The position numbers and the translations under genes were made by a program. The notes under the pieces were generated by a model. It saw only the letters and a program-made list of their open reading frames with translations, had not been told where the DNA came from and ran no database searches. This document shows, one piece after another, positions 21,043 to 33,826 of a stretch of 64,000 bases of DNA. This DNA is from Cryphonectria parasitica EP155 (lineage: Eukaryota; Ascomycota; Sordariomycetes; Diaporthales; Cryphonectriaceae): assembly GCF_011745365.1 (NCBI RefSeq), contig NW_024468918.1, positions 124,001-188,000 of the forward strand, read 5' to 3'. The number at the start of each line of letters is the position of its first letter. The first letter of the stretch is position 1.

Positions 21043-23240
21043 TGTAGCTCGCCTAAGTCAGTTAGCAAAGTACAGTATAGTAGATAGGTGTGGTGGTGCC
21101 GAAAGTGTAATCTCGAAATGCGCTGCTCTTCAGTTGAACTGCAAATCCTTCGCTTCCGACTTCGTGCCTCAGCAGGCGATATGGCCGGTTCCTTTATAAG
21201 CAGAACATCGACTTTGTCTTACTTTGCTGAGAAAACAAGGACAAAAAAGGTAATTGTCTGCGACGAACCAAGCCATTGTTGGAACCGGGAAAACACAATT
21301 GTTCAGAGTCTAGCCTTGGTGCGCCCCGATTTAGAGCGTGTCTTTGTCTTCGGATGGCACGAGACATTCTCATGTTCCCCGGGGCGAGGCTAGGGTTTTG
21401 TTTGGGTGTGGGACTATTGTCACAATCCACGATTACTGAAGAGGACAATTGTCTTGAAACCGAACAATCTGTGTATAGGTATAATGCACTATCGAATCAA
21501 GGCCAGGCAAATACAAGACTCGGCCGAGATGCCCAAGGCTGCTGAGGCTGCCGGGGCCGGGCAGAGAGAAGAGCGTCAAAGAGAGCAGGGTGGAGAAATT
21601 CGGCGAGAGGGAATAAAAATCCAGCCGATCCTCCCAAGACCCCAGAGCCGGGATACGTCATCTTGGCAGAGCTCCTCACTCGGTCCTCCATACGAAGTGG
21701 GGGACGCGGAGGCTAGAGCTCTTTGCCCCCGGGCACATCCATGCTCTCCCCAGCTCGACGCTGGAGAGAGTGGGAGGTTGATGGTGGGCCGCCTGTAGCA
21801 CGCTAGAAAGTTCAACTGGGAAATTCCCGCTAGAATCGTAGCATCGCAACCTTCGGCAAGCCCGTCGTTCTTTGGTGGTTTTCCAAGGACCTCGAACAGT
21901 CTGGACTCGCGGAGTCAGATTTTTCTTCTTTGTGTGTGTGTGCATGTATCAAGAGTTGGGGAGGCGGCGGCGCAGGGTCCATTTGACATGTTGTGCAGAA
22001 TTGCATGCAATGGCGCGCGATTAGCGCCGGGTCTGCCCACCCATCTGCCAGTCTCCCCTGGGCTGGCTGCATGCATGTGCCACGCTGCCACTTCATCAGC
22101 TGGCCGTCTCAACAATAGAGAAAAGTTTTTCAAGATGTCTTCGAGCCTATACTTTTCCCCATGCGAGGATTGGGCTCCCACCCGAAATTTTGAAGAGGCT
22201 GCGGGCATGCGCACTGACAGACTGGCAGACAAGGTGCTTACAATACCCTTGCCGGGTCGCATGATTTCCTCGGCAGAGGAGCTGAACTGAACGGCGTGGT
22301 CATACTTGAGACGAGGATCGTAGGATGACTTCTATTTAAATATTACACACAGAAGAGGCTCTCCCGAGGTCCCGAAGGATCTTGTATTGCAACGACATGA
22401 GGCATATCCTGTGAGGCATTAGATAGATGAAAGGATGGAAAAACACCACATTCTAGCTTGCTCAGATGCTCCTAGTGCCATAGGACTACGAGAATTGAGC
22501 AAAAAGTTCCTGACCAAGCACACGAGGTGGATTGGCATCCCCAGGCTGTTTCCAATCCTAGCACATCCCCCTGACCCTGCTAGCTCTAGGCAGGAAATAG
22601 CCTAACCCCATAGCTATTGCTGTGGCCTAGCGTCACACAACAATTGCCCAACCACCTTAGAGCTGCGATCATCGCACCGGAGCATAATACCTGCGCTCCT
22701 TGCCGTCCTGGTCCTCTTCTTTTTGCGCCGGACCTGACCTGACGTTACAGCTGTCAAGGTAAGAGATCAACGCCCAACACAAATCTCCTGCCACTGATAT
22801 TTTCTCCTCTTGCCGAGTTTCGCCGCGGCCGACCTGATTGCTACCTCTTTTCCTGGTCTTACGCCACAACATCCGATATATCTGCGTCGCCCCCTCTGGT
22901 AGCTGTCGAGAGCCTGTGATCTGCTCTGCACTTCCCACCTCATCCAACTTCTCACCACTGCGCACCTCTGTCTCTGCGCCCTCCCACAATCAACGCAAGC
23001 TTTGCGCGCCGGACACCAGATTCATTTTGTAAGCCCCTCCATTCTCTTCTACCGAGCATTGCTCTGTCTTGAGTGTACAACTTTTGAGAAGGTGGCGTGT
23101 CATCGTTGTGGCTGGCGATCACCGCCTGCCCTCTTTGTCATGCCACTTCGCGGCTGAGGACCATAATTCTAACTTTGGAGCCAGTAGCCCCGCCAGTTTT
23201 AACCTCGCATTGAACCGGAGCTGCTTGTCTTCTGCCCAAC
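21043..23240. other. Divergent intergenic region, glycogen synthase leader
   Basis: This is a shared upstream region for the zinc-knuckle gene (minus) and glycogen synthase (plus). The last 550 bases are a CT-rich leader. CCCCT stress-element cores lie at 22891-22895 and 23034-23038. A GTAAGC near 23029 could be the donor of a 5'-leader intron. No further gene is supported. Confidence 0.5.
22891..23038 (+). promoter_or_regulatory. Two STRE-like CCCCT motifs upstream of glycogen synthase
   Basis: CCCCT cores at 22891-22895 and 23034-23038 lie 346 and 203 bp upstream of the glycogen synthase ATG. In yeast and Neurospora, stress-element factors (Msn2/4, SEB-1) act on this core at glycogen synthase genes. 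A 5-base motif in CT-rich DNA is weak evidence by itself. Confidence 0.25.
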
Positions 23241-25635
23241 ATGTCAAACGAAGACGGTGACCGCGCCCAGCGCGATGTCAAGAACCATGTTCTGTTCGAG
23301 ATCGCTACTGAGGTTGCTCACCGAGGTATGTCATTCTGCGCGTGTGTGCTGCTCTGTGTGGCTTTGGACTAAATGTGTGTCCTGCAGTTGGTGGTATCTA
23401 CTCCGTCATCAAGTCCAAAGCTCCAGTAACGACAGCCGAGTATGGCGAGCGATACACCCTCATCGGTCCTCTCAACCACCAATCCGTGAGTCTTGCCCCA
23501 GGACTTATGTGTACCTTTCTGATGAGGGGGTGGTTCGGAATTGACAAGTCGTAGGCTGCTGTCGAGGTCGAGGAGCTCGAGCCCACCATTCCAGAACTGG
23601 CTGCTACGATCCAGTCCATGCGAGACCGTGGCATCGGTATACTGTACGGACGCTGGCTGATCGAAGGCGCACCCCGAGTTATTCTCATCGATACCAAGAC
23701 TGCCTACAAATACATGGATGAGTGGAAGTCGGACCTGTGGAATATTGCCTCGATCCCCTCCCCTCCTGGTGATGACGAGACGAACGAAGCTATTGTCTTT
23801 GGCTACCTTGTTGCGTGGTTCCTCGGCGAGGTATGTCCATACTCCACCCTGTGGGAAAGGACCTCTCTTTTTTCCCTGGTACTGACCAATGTAGTATGTG
23901 AGCCACGAGAAAACGAGAGCTGTCATTGCCCACTTTCACGAGTGGCTCGCCGGTGTCGCCCTGCCACTGACCAAGAAGCGCCGCATCGACGTGACCACCA
24001 TCTTTACGACTCACGCAACACTGCTTGGCAGATACCTTTGCGCAGGCTCCGTTGACTTCTACAACAACCTGCAGTGGTTCGATGTCGACTCCGAGGCTGG
24101 CAAGCGAGGCATCTACCACAGGTACTGCATAGAACGAGCTGCAGCCCACGCCTGCGATGTCTTCACCACTGTCTCACACATCACGGCCTATGAGAGCGAG
24201 CACCTGTTGAAGCGCAAGCCTGACGGCGTGCTTCCGAACGGTCTCAATGTCACCAAGTTCTCCGCCGTCCACGAGTTCCAGAACCTCCACCAACAGTCCA
24301 AAGAGAAGATCCACGACTTTGTCAGAGGTCATTTCTACGGCCACTATGACTTCGATCCGGAGAACACACTCTATCTCTTCACAGCCGGTCGATACGAATT
24401 CAGAAACAAGGGCGTGGACATGTTCATTGAGTCTCTGGCGCGTCTGAACCATCGTCTGAAGGTCTCTGGCAGCAAGACAACGGTTGTGGCTTTCATCATC
24501 ATGCCGGCTCAGACCACCTCCCTGACAGTGGAGGCGCTGAAGGGCCAGGCTGTGATCAAGTCACTCCGGGACACCGTCGACATCATCGAGAAGAGTATTG
24601 GACGCCGCGTCTTCGAGCGATCGCTGAAGTGGCACGACGGAGACCCATTGCCGGACGAGAAGGAGCTCATCACCCCCCAGGATCGCGTTCTTCTCCGTCG
24701 GCGCTTGTTCGCCATGAAGAGACATGGACTGCCGCCAATTGTGACACACAACATGGTCAACGACGCCGAAGACCCGGTTCTAAACCAGATCCGCCGGGTG
24801 CAGCTCTTCAACGCTCCTTCCGATAGGGTCAAGGTGATCTTCCACCCAGAGTTCCTGAACTCTGCGAACCCTGTCCTCCCGATGGATTATGACGATTTCG
24901 TCCGGGGCACGCATCTTGGCGTCTTCTCGTCGTACTACGAGCCATGGGGATACACCCCCGCCGAGTGCACTGTCATGGGTGTGCCAAGCATCACGACCAA
25001 TTTGTCCGGTTTTGGCTGCTACATGGAGGAGCTCATTGAGAACTCGAGCGACTACGGTATCTACATTGTAGACCGCAGGAACAAAGGCGTGGACGACTCT
25101 GTGAACCAGCTGACGTCCTTTATGTTCGACTTTGCCCTCAAGAGTCGGAGACAGCGTATCAACCAGCGAAACCGTACGGAGCGTCTGAGTGACCTGCTCG
25201 ATTGGAAGAGAATGGGCATGGAGTACGTCAAGGCTCGGCAGCTTGCCCTGCGTCGTGCATACCCCAACTCGTTTGAGGGTGACATCGAGGACGACGACTA
25301 CATCCCCGGTGTGGAGCAGAAGATCTCGCGACCATTCTCTGTTCCCGGATCCCCACGCGATAGGGCCGGTATGATGACGCCTGGCGACTTTGCTAGCATA
25401 CAGGAAGGCCATGAGGGTCTTAGCACCGAGGATTACGTGGCCTGGAAGTTGCCGTAAGTTCTTTTGTCTTTTTCAATATCGCCCTCGCGATCTCGAGTAT
25501 ATATATGCTGACAATGTTGGTGATCATAGTGAGGAGGAAGACCCCGACGAGTACGCCTTCCCTCTGACCCTGCGGACGAAGCGAAATGGCCCAGGAAGCC
25601 CCCTGGATGGTGTGCAGCTGAACGGAGGAAGCTAG
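23241..25635 (+). CDS. GSY1: Glycogen [starch] synthase, 5 exons
   Basis: Exons 23241-23325, 23388-23485, 23555-23830, 23895-25453 and 25530-25635 join in phase to about 707 aa, close to yeast Gsy2 (705 aa). It transfers glucose from UDP-glucose to the growing end of glycogen (GT3 family, cytosol). Diagnostic parts are the start [19 protein letters not shown], which holds the nucleotide-binding Lys-x-Gly-Gly-equivalent loop; [13 protein letters not shown]; the catalytic [10 protein letters not shown] motif with Glu at about 502 and 510; and the arginine cluster [20 protein letters not shown], which in yeast Gsy2 senses glucose-6-phosphate. The C-terminal tail (from about 640) is Ser/Pro-rich with acidic DEDD-like stretches and is the likely site of inhibitory phosphorylation. 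No catalytic residue appears to be lost. Confidence 0.97.
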
Positions 25636-28024
25636 AACTACCTCAAGAGGCGGGACTGGGTGGATGGGCCGACCCTTGAATCTGAATCAGGGCAGGCCGA
25701 GGTTGAGAGGCTTTTAACCACATTACGTTCTTTATCTTGACTACACGAAATGGAGGAGAGGGTGGGGAGAGGAACCAGGCGGGTGTGTTACTGCATTGAT
25801 CCAGGAGAGCACCTATGCATTGTACAATCAGGAAAGTCATTGGGGCCTCAGATCCTCACATATCATCGTCATTGGGAGTTTGACTTGACTACAATTCTGT
25901 ATTTCTTACATAAGAATTCTATGTTCTATCTCATTCAGCAGACTCGGCATCCTCCCCCCCTGGTCACCTCCCCTTCCGAGCTCCCCACTCGATATATGCT
26001 GAGTCACGATGTTTCTCGTTCCTGCAGTGAGTCACAAGGGTTTTTGTAACCTGCAGCAGCTGAAGAAAAAGAGAAAGAAAGAAAGAAAGAAAAATCAGTT
26101 GGTGTGCCCGTTGCAGATGAGTACAGTCCACGTGTGCATGCAGGCAGGGGCTTGAAAAGGCCGAGAACTATCCGGATGGACATATATAGTACATATCACA
26201 TTCTCAACAACCTGATGTGTATCATGCTGTGCGTCCAAACCAAGGTAGGGTTGCTTTGCTTTGTCGCATGCAGCTCGTTGTTACGTGGCTAGCGATACGT
26301 CCACTCGCGATGGCCCCTGGATCAGCAACCTTTACAATTGGTTGGATGTCACCAAACCTTTTCCCAGTCCCCTTCCCCTGCAAGTGCAAATGCAAACAAT
26401 GTGCTATGTATAGCTTCTTCCTTGGTTCATTCGATGAAATGAAAGAAGAGAAAACAAGGACCACGTAGCGATAGACATCCATCCAATCTTAATCATTTTC
26501 TTTTCATAGCTTACATTCTGAGCGATGCACGCCAATGCACACCAAAGCTTACATATGTATGCGGCTCCACCAGGGAAACGAGGGGGCGGGGGGGCGCGCT
26601 CCCACGAAGCGATCCTACACGGGCTCGCCCTCCGAAATTTGGGTCTTGTTTCAACCTCCTCTGGGGTTTCCATCGGCCGCTGCAGTTGGTGGGGGCCTTT
26701 TTGTTGGCTGGGTGGCTGTCCTAGCTCGTCAGCTTGTGGCGCCTGTTTGAGATCCCTCTCAGATCTTGGCAGGAGAGGGTTTTGGAGAGTACTGCCAGAT
26801 CCTGGGCGGCTAAGCCTTGTCGGTGCGCCCCCAAGATGAATAATCCTTCTACATGAAGGAGAGAGAAGATAGATGAGAAAGGCAGCGAGGCTGGGCTGGG
26901 AAGGTTCCTACCGCTCATCCTTCCAAATGACTACCCGCAAAGGAATGGACGACGAGTGAGGTAAACTACTTGATGAGGCATGCGACCTCCGGCCTTTTTT
27001 TTTTGGAAATAAATAAAAAATCAACGCATGCTTTCCAATGCCTGATGAAGAGCCAACAAGACATAGAAAGCCACTCAGTCATGATGAGAGGAAAAGGCAC
27101 TTGGCCCCCAAAGTATTTGGCCAGCAATGAGAAGGTACAAGTGCTGGGATAGCCCTATACCTCTTTTTGTAGCATAGCGGCAAGCTTAGCTCTTGCGGAG
27201 GAGCTGGACCCCTGGAGCATGGAACCTTCCCAGGCTTTGCCCTCTTCCGACCAGCTGCTGAAAGGCGTCAAGGGCCGTGTTGTACTGTAATTTGTTTCCC
27301 CAGATATGCTGCTGTGGCTCCAAAAATAAAATTGTCACTTGGGCCCTGGACAAAGCATTTGAGCTAGCCAACTTGTCAACGTCGATCGCCCCTCCAGAAG
27401 CCCACCAGCCGAACTGAGCCGAGAGAGAGAGGCCATTGACAACAAGTCATCTTTGTCCTTGTTTCGTCCCTCCTCCTCTCTGGCTCGTGCTCCCACCCAA
27501 CAGGATCCCAGGGTCCTGCAGGAGACTGCTGTGCTGTGGCTCGTGCACCTTGTACTTTCTCACCCATCCATCACCAAGACGCAACACTGATGAAAGCAGA
27601 AAGACAGACTTGGGGGACAGCACCTCTTCTTCTTCCTCTTCTGCAGGGCATAACTTTATGAACCCCCACCTTCAGACGTTCAGTTCAGCTTAGCTCCAGC
27701 AACCCTTGACGACGATCATCGTGGCTCTGGGGCACATCATCCTCCCTTCTCTCTCTCTCCCTCCCTCCCCCTCCACCTCCCCCTCCTCCCTGGTCCTAAA
27801 TCAATATCAGTTACGGATTATCCATACCAACTCACCAACCACTGTGATCTTGTGATTCACCAATTCCCAAAGCTCAATTACCAACACCACCGCCACCAAC
27901 ACCTTCTATCTTCCTTCCGGCTCTTCCTCCCTCGCCTTCTTTTCAATCCAGATACAGCCTTCCTTGAGACTCCCTTTCTTCCCATCCTCGATATTCTACT
28001 ACGACTGCCATCCAATTGCCCACC
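25636..28024. other. 2.4-kb intergenic region
   Basis: It holds the 3' flank of glycogen synthase, an (AAAG)n run near 26065-26093, and from about 27715 a very CT-rich leader (CTCTCTCTCCCTCCCTCCCC) for the F-box gene. No gene is supported; the 104-codon frame at 26525-26839 is Gly/Trp/Ser-rich without a motif. Confidence 0.5.
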
Positions 28025-30331
28025 ATGAGCAAACTCATGCGTCTCTTCAAGCGGCGCAAGAACCGCAACAAGTCCGAGGCCACCGGGGCACAGGCCTTTT
28101 CAAAAAACTACCGGCAATTCGGAGGCAGCATGCCCGCCCAGCCTCGCTACTTCAACCACAGCGCCAACCCCTACGATGACTACGACATCCCGCCCATGCC
28201 AGGCTCGCCCACGCGTGCCTCGGCCGCCAAGCTTGCCCAGCTGCCCGCCCCCGTCCTCGAGCGCATCTTCGCCTTTGTATGTCCCCACACCATGGACTCG
28301 ACCTACGAGTCCCAGGAGCAGAGCTCCCTCGAGGACGCTTGCATGCTGTGCGACCTGCGGGACCTGTCGTATTGCCTGCTCGTGTGCAAGAGGTGGCGCG
28401 CTGCTGCCGTCAAAGTACTGTGAGTACCAAGTCAGTCCTAGCACACAAGTGGTCGCCGTGGAGTCGACTTGTCGGCCAATGGCGCATCAAGGAAGGGAGG
28501 CTGGTGGCCCCGATGTTTCGTTTTGCGAAGGATTCATGGTGTGGATTGGGTTCTGACATCCCTTTCCTCCTCCTTCTCGCCCTGCAGTTATCACAGCATC
28601 AGGATCGAGACCGTCCATTACTGCGACCGCGAGGCCTTGCTAGCCGACAGACGCAAGCACAAGACCTTCTTCGACCACAATGGCGAGCCCGAAGACACCT
28701 CCCGACAGCGCCTGAAGCTGTTATGCAGGACCCTCCGCGAAGACCCTGCCCGCCTGGGTCCCTTGGTCGAGTACTTCAAGCTGCCGTACATGCTGAGGGA
28801 GTCATGTCAAGCCGACCTGGCTCGGACCATCGCCGTGCTACCGAACCTACGATACGTCGACCTTCCCGAGGCCCTGTACCATGACGATAACTCGTACATC
28901 ACATTGCGGATGGAGGTGGAGGCGCGATGTCTCAATCTTAGGAAGATGACATACATGCGCGGATCCGAGCGGAGTCTGGAGCGAGTAGCCAGCGGGCAGG
29001 TGTTTCGAAACCTCGAGGTGCTCGAGTTCCGCAGCCTTCAGGCAGACCCCACAGTCATACTGCATGCTCTCGCCATACTCGACGGCCTGCGCGCTCTCAA
29101 GATCGTGGACTCCAAGGTTATCACCGATGAGACCATGGCCCACAACAGCGACATGCTGCCCGCCTTCCCGGCGCTGGAGGAGCTCATACTGGAGGACACG
29201 CCAGGTGTCACCGCCCGAGGGCTCCAGGCCTACCTGAGCCGGGCCGACACGTCGCAGGCTCTCAAGGTGTTGAGCCTCTCTGAGACTGGCGTAACGCCCT
29301 GGAGTCTGCAGGACGTCCTGGGCGCAGCGCCCAACCTGAAACGGCTCACCCTCTCTTATGTGGCCATCAAGTCTCTGCCTCTGGCTGCCGGCACGTCACA
29401 GGTGGCACCACTCGCATCAATGTCTCTCGAGACCTTCCACTATGAGATCATGGCTGCCGCCGACTCGAGTCCTTACTCCAACATCCTCCCATCCTACTAC
29501 AATTACCTGTCCGGATCCCTCCTCATGGGCGGTCTGCCCCACCTCCGCGCCCTGTACGTCCGAGACGCTAATTTCCCCGACACCCTGGCCGGCCTGCCGC
29601 AGCCAGCACCAAAGTTCGCAAGAGATGCATACAAGAGACCTGGTAGTAGCGGGTCGCAGCGCTCGACCGGACTCGCCTCCAACATATCCTACAACAGCCT
29701 CGGCTCACCCGCCTTCCCTCCTAGTGGCGGCTTCCCGGGCGGCTTCCAGCAGCCACAGATGACAGGCGCCTCCACTATGTCCTACAGCGGTCTCGGCTCC
29801 CCTGGCTTCCCCAATGGCGGATTCCCAAACGGTTTCCAGCAGCCACAAATGACGGGCGGCTCTACCAACCCATTTGGCGACCCCAAGCCCCCCAACAAGC
29901 CCTTCGCCAACGCAGGACACAACCCACGCTTCTCGTCCAATAACCCCTTCGCGGCCTTCGCGGGACCCAATGGGCCTAGCGGGCTCCCGCAGACCCTCGA
30001 GGTGTTCACCAAGGGCGATGACGAGCTGAACTGGGGCATGGTCAAGGTCGAGCCCGACAGGAAGTACGACACGAGCGCAGACGAGGGCCTGAACAACCGT
30101 CCATCCAGTAGCTATGGGCTGGACAACAGCGCCCTCGGGTGGAACTCGCGGGCGGGCGCCCGCAAGAGTGTGTTTATGGGCAATGGGGCCGGAGGCTTTT
30201 TAGCCGTGCCTGACAATGGGAGGGGCAGGAGGGGCAGTGCCCCTGATGCGAACGGGGCTGACGAGTGGCCCCGGCCGAGGAGCGCGGATACGAGAGAGAA
30301 GAGGTCTTCGAGAATGGACCTATGGCGCTGA
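28025..30331 (+). CDS. F-box/leucine-rich-repeat-like protein, 2 exons
   Basis: Exons 28025-28419 and 28588-30331 join in phase (ct|t) to about 712 aa. The ATG at 28025 has an excellent context (CCCACCATGAG). The start is basic (MSKLMRLFKRRKNRNKS). The F-box lies at about 70-135 (LAQLPAPVLERIFAFV ... LRDLSYCLLVCKRWRAAAVKVLYHSI) and is split by the intron; it carries an insertion of about 20 acidic/polar residues between its halves. Residues about 195-480 are leucine-rich repeats (LPNLRYVDLPEAL, FPALEELILEDT, APNLKRLTLSYV). The tail is Gly/Pro/Ser/Asn-rich and holds a tandem duplication near 29687-29866. By family, it should link substrates to Skp1-Cullin ubiquitin ligase, but the substrate is unknown. 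Many filamentous-fungal F-box proteins share this layout. Confidence 0.88.
29687..29866 (+). repeat. In-frame tandem duplication in the F-box protein tail
   Basis: Two copies of about 30 residues lie back to back (copy 1 from 29687, copy 2 from 29780). Each contains SLGSP or GLGSP, then GGFP and GFQQPQMTG. The DNA copies have diverged at third positions, so the duplication is not very recent. Confidence 0.8.
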
Positions 30332-31958
30332 GTCGTCGGCTGTCTATTGGAGAGAGAAAGAGAAAAGAAGAAGAGGGAGAGCAGATTCAACCTTACCAAT
30401 GGTTATGCTCTCCAACTTATTCAACCACATCTCCGCCAGATGTTGTTGTATTCCCAGCGGTCCACATGTTTGCGCGAGGCTCTGTCTCCCGACGCCACAG
30501 AAGTAGCTTGTGATGGATCTTTTGTGGCCAGGACCAAAAAGAGTTAATCGCTTTGGATTGTAGGCCGCTTGGAACTTTGACGGCTTCTTATTTCTCTCTT
30601 TGAATCCTTCATAAGCTGTCGGGCCTGCAGTGCTTGCAAATGCAGTGCACCGCTTAGCAACCGGCATCGGAATCATTACTCCATGTTGAGGTCAGAAGTC
30701 GGCGGCGTTCAGGCTTCTTGAAAAAAGACGAAGAGGGGAAAAAAGGAGGTGGCCAATTTGGTCGGGAGTTACTTGTTGCAGTTTCATGCCGAGCTCGCGG
30801 TCTACACACTCTTATGGTGTGTATGATGAGCAAGCACAACATTCAGAGAACAAGCCTGCGAGTCAGTCTTGTATGTCAAGGTTCAACTGGAATTTCTTTC
30901 TATTGCACAGCTAATTCTTTCTTCTTCTTTGGTTTGTCTAGTCTGAGCGTGGTTTGGAAGGGGCATTCTTTCATCATCTTTCTCACCTCGTTTGCGTCTA
31001 GCATGGTTTCTTGCGCTGGTATTGTAGGAATGAAAATATACCCCCCCTTGTTCTCAAAGCATAGCAAACATACAAGCACGCGCGTAGGCAGGTTTTCTGT
31101 GGATTTTCTGAGTATCCCCACCCCCTTTTCTTCCCTTCTTCCTCCTGAGTCTTGATAAAATTGGGTTCTGAGGTCGGTGGATGACGGTCAGTTTAAAGAC
31201 GGAACGAGGCAATCGATTGTTCTTTAAAGATAGAGAGAGAGAGACTTTCAACAAGCTTGTGCCCGGTATGTGCTGTCTTTTTCTTTCTTTTTGTAGCCTG
31301 CTGGTGTGGCGAATTTGTTGTCATTTCTAGTTGTGCCGTGCTTAATGGTAGGTAGGTAGTAGTTATCCTGGCGTCGGAACGTCCCCCTTTTCTAACTCCT
31401 CATCATCACCGACAGCCAACACCCAAGCCAAGCCTCGCCCAAGCCCTGTTTCTGCACAATACATATATATGTTTTCTTGCCTTTTTTTCCCCCCCTGGTC
31501 TTCGTTGTTTGTCCCTTCTTTTCTTGATTTCCAAATGTAATTTGTACATAGCATGTAAAACACAAAAGTAATAATTAAAAAAGAAGCTGTCATTACTCTC
31601 GTTGGTTAGACATTGCAAACTCATACATCCACCGGTGGTGGTGATGGGGATTCAAGTATTATGTACTATCTCCCAACCCATCAATCAATCAGATCCATTC
31701 AAGAACGAACGAACGCCAAGGCCATGCAGATTTGACGAGCATTCAAATGTCAAAAAAGTTGATCCTCCGCTCTCCCTCACTCACCCCTCCTCCATCCAAG
31801 TCTAAGGAGGGAAAAGAAAAAGAAAGAGAAAAGAGATCAAGTGAGAAAGCACCGATCCATGGTAAAAAGTTCAGAGAATCCAGGCCTGCGTGTCTGTACC
31901 GGCATTAAAGTATAGTACCTCTCATCTCTCTCTCTGATTCGAACAACGTAGAATTATT
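30332..31958. other. Convergent intergenic region, 1.6 kb
   Basis: It lies between the 3' ends of the F-box and palmitoyltransferase genes. It is AT- and CT-rich with short runs (TTTTTTCCCCCCC near 31486, AG-rich runs at 31230-31245 and 31808-31835). No gene or RNA gene is seen. Confidence 0.5.
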
Positions 31959-33826
31959 TTAGTCCACCCCACCATCATCCTCCTCCTCCTCTTTCTGTTT
32001 CCTCGCGGCAGCCGCAGCAGCAGCAGCAAGAGAGTTATCAGAAGCCTTCCTGAGCAGCCCACTCACACCTCGGCCGCCCAGCCTACCAGCTCCGCCGGCA
32101 CCACCACCACCACCACTACCAAACGGATTCACCTGGCCGCTGCCACTCGACCGAGGGTTCATGGGCCCAGGCTGTTTCTTGTTGTTTGTCGCCGCCGCTG
32201 CCGTCGCATTCTTCTGCCGCTCACTAGACTCCTCGTCCTCGTCCTCCATCTCGCTGGCGTCCGTGTCGAAGAGGCTCTCGTTGTCTCCATAGATATCCTG
32301 TGGCTTGCCGCGCTTCACGCGTGCCGGGTTACTCAGCTGCGGCCGGTCGTTGCCTCCCATGAGCGGGTTGTCTGCGTAGAGGTTCGGGTCCCGCCCGAGC
32401 ACCTTGTCGGCCTTGCTCTGCGGCTTGTGAGGGGGGTCCACGTAGTGTCGGCCCGCGCCGCCCGCGAGTGGCGGGTTCCAGGTCACGACACCGCCATCGT
32501 TATTGCCGGCACCGCCGTTGGCAACGTCGTCCCCGTCCGGCATGCCCCACCCGGCCGCCCGCTCGCGAGCCCTCTGCGCGTCGCGCTCGCGTGACACCCT
32601 GTCCCGCGCCTCGAGCCACATGGGCGAGGGCTCCCAGTTCCAGCCGTCGCCGGTGGTGTTGCACACGGGGAAGGCCCACAGGTAAGGGCTGGGCCCGAAG
32701 AGGTGCAGCAGGTTGCGCCGCCAGCCCAGGTCGAAGGCGTTGGGCAGCTTGCCGCTGTCCTGCTCGTCCAGGTATTCCTCGTAGCGCTTGCGCGCCCGCG
32801 TGCGCTCCATTTCATCGTACGACATGTGCCGTGGCACTCCGTTGACGAGGGGCGGCTGGTTTGTCTCGTCGCGTCCGCTGGGCGCCAGGGTGCGCAGCTC
32901 TTCTCCTTCCTCCGGGCGCGTCACACCCGGCAGGATGTCCTGGTGCATGTCCAGCAGCTGCTGGCCGTACCTGGGCAAGGGGATGCCGCGGCCGTCTGTG
33001 TGCTGCGCCCTGTATGTGTTCTGCATCGTCTTCCGCAGCGGCGACAGGTATCTGGTCTTCTCCAGGCACTCGATGGTGGTCTGACCCCTGGCCGCGAGCA
33101 CGATATGCCAGATGGTGAAGGCGCCGACGACGAGGGCGATAATGCCGCCGATGACGGCGAGCACAATGTAATTGACGGGCATCAGGCTCTCGACGTAGGT
33201 GGTGTCGGCCATGACCTCGGTCCAGAGCCACGACCCGGCGACCACAGCGGCCCAGAGGCTGAAGAGTGACGTGTAGATCAGAAACAGCAGGAAGGCCTTG
33301 TGGTTGCGCAGGCCGATGCAGGTGGCCAGCCAGGGGCAGTGGTGGTCCATCTTGAGCACACACCTCCGGCAGGTCGAGCAGTGGTGGGCGCGGTCGGGCT
33401 TGCGGGCCTGGCACTTCTTGCAGAAGCGCATCTCGCCGTTGGACTTGACGGTCAGGGTGGCGGTCGGTCGGGGGGTCTCTTGGGTCGGAAGCGTGCTATA
33501 GCCGCTGTCGTTGGTTGTGCTGCCCGGCGGGGTGAAGACGGCCGTCGTGTAGGACCAATTGAGAAGGGCATAGAGTAGTATGGCTATGAGGGAGGATGGC
33601 GTCCCTGTGAAGGGGGCGGGGTTTCCCGTGGGCTTAGACAAGGGTTTCTTCAAGAAGCTGGGACAACAATGTTTGACGTACCTATCCAGCTCGAGTTTTG
33701 CGCATTATATCCTATACTGCAGACCACCAGGACTGCCCAGGTGGTCAGGCCGTAGACGAAAAGTAATGGGAAGTAGGTGGCGCACCGGCAACAGCACCTC
33801 TCGAACCTCCTTGCCCAGCGAGCCAT
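31959..33826 (-). CDS. PFA3: DHHC palmitoyltransferase, Pfa3-like, 2 exons
   Basis: Exons 33826-33682 and 33604-31959 join in phase 1 (GTACGT donor, CACAG acceptor, 77-base intron) to about 596 aa. It attaches palmitate to cysteines of target proteins; yeast Pfa3 acts at the vacuole on Vac8. Two membrane segments lie near the N terminus (YFPLLFVYGLTTWAVLVV; SLIAILLYALLNWSYTTAVF). Then comes the zinc-binding cysteine-rich domain FCKKCQARKPDRAHHCSTCR with the catalytic DHHC at about 135-138, and two more membrane segments (AFLLFLIYTSLFSLWAAVVAG; NYIVLAVIGGIIALVVGAF). A TTxE-like motif (QTTIECLEKT) follows. The long tail contains an NAFDLGWRRNLLHLFGPSPYLW block typical of fungal Pfa3, then low-complexity sequence. 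An in-frame ATG 36 bases upstream (33862) is possible; MARWARR fits the family better. Confidence 0.92.

Noticed and set aside
32703..33269. 188-codon frame opposite the palmitoyltransferase
   Set aside because: Shadow of the GC-rich coding strand.
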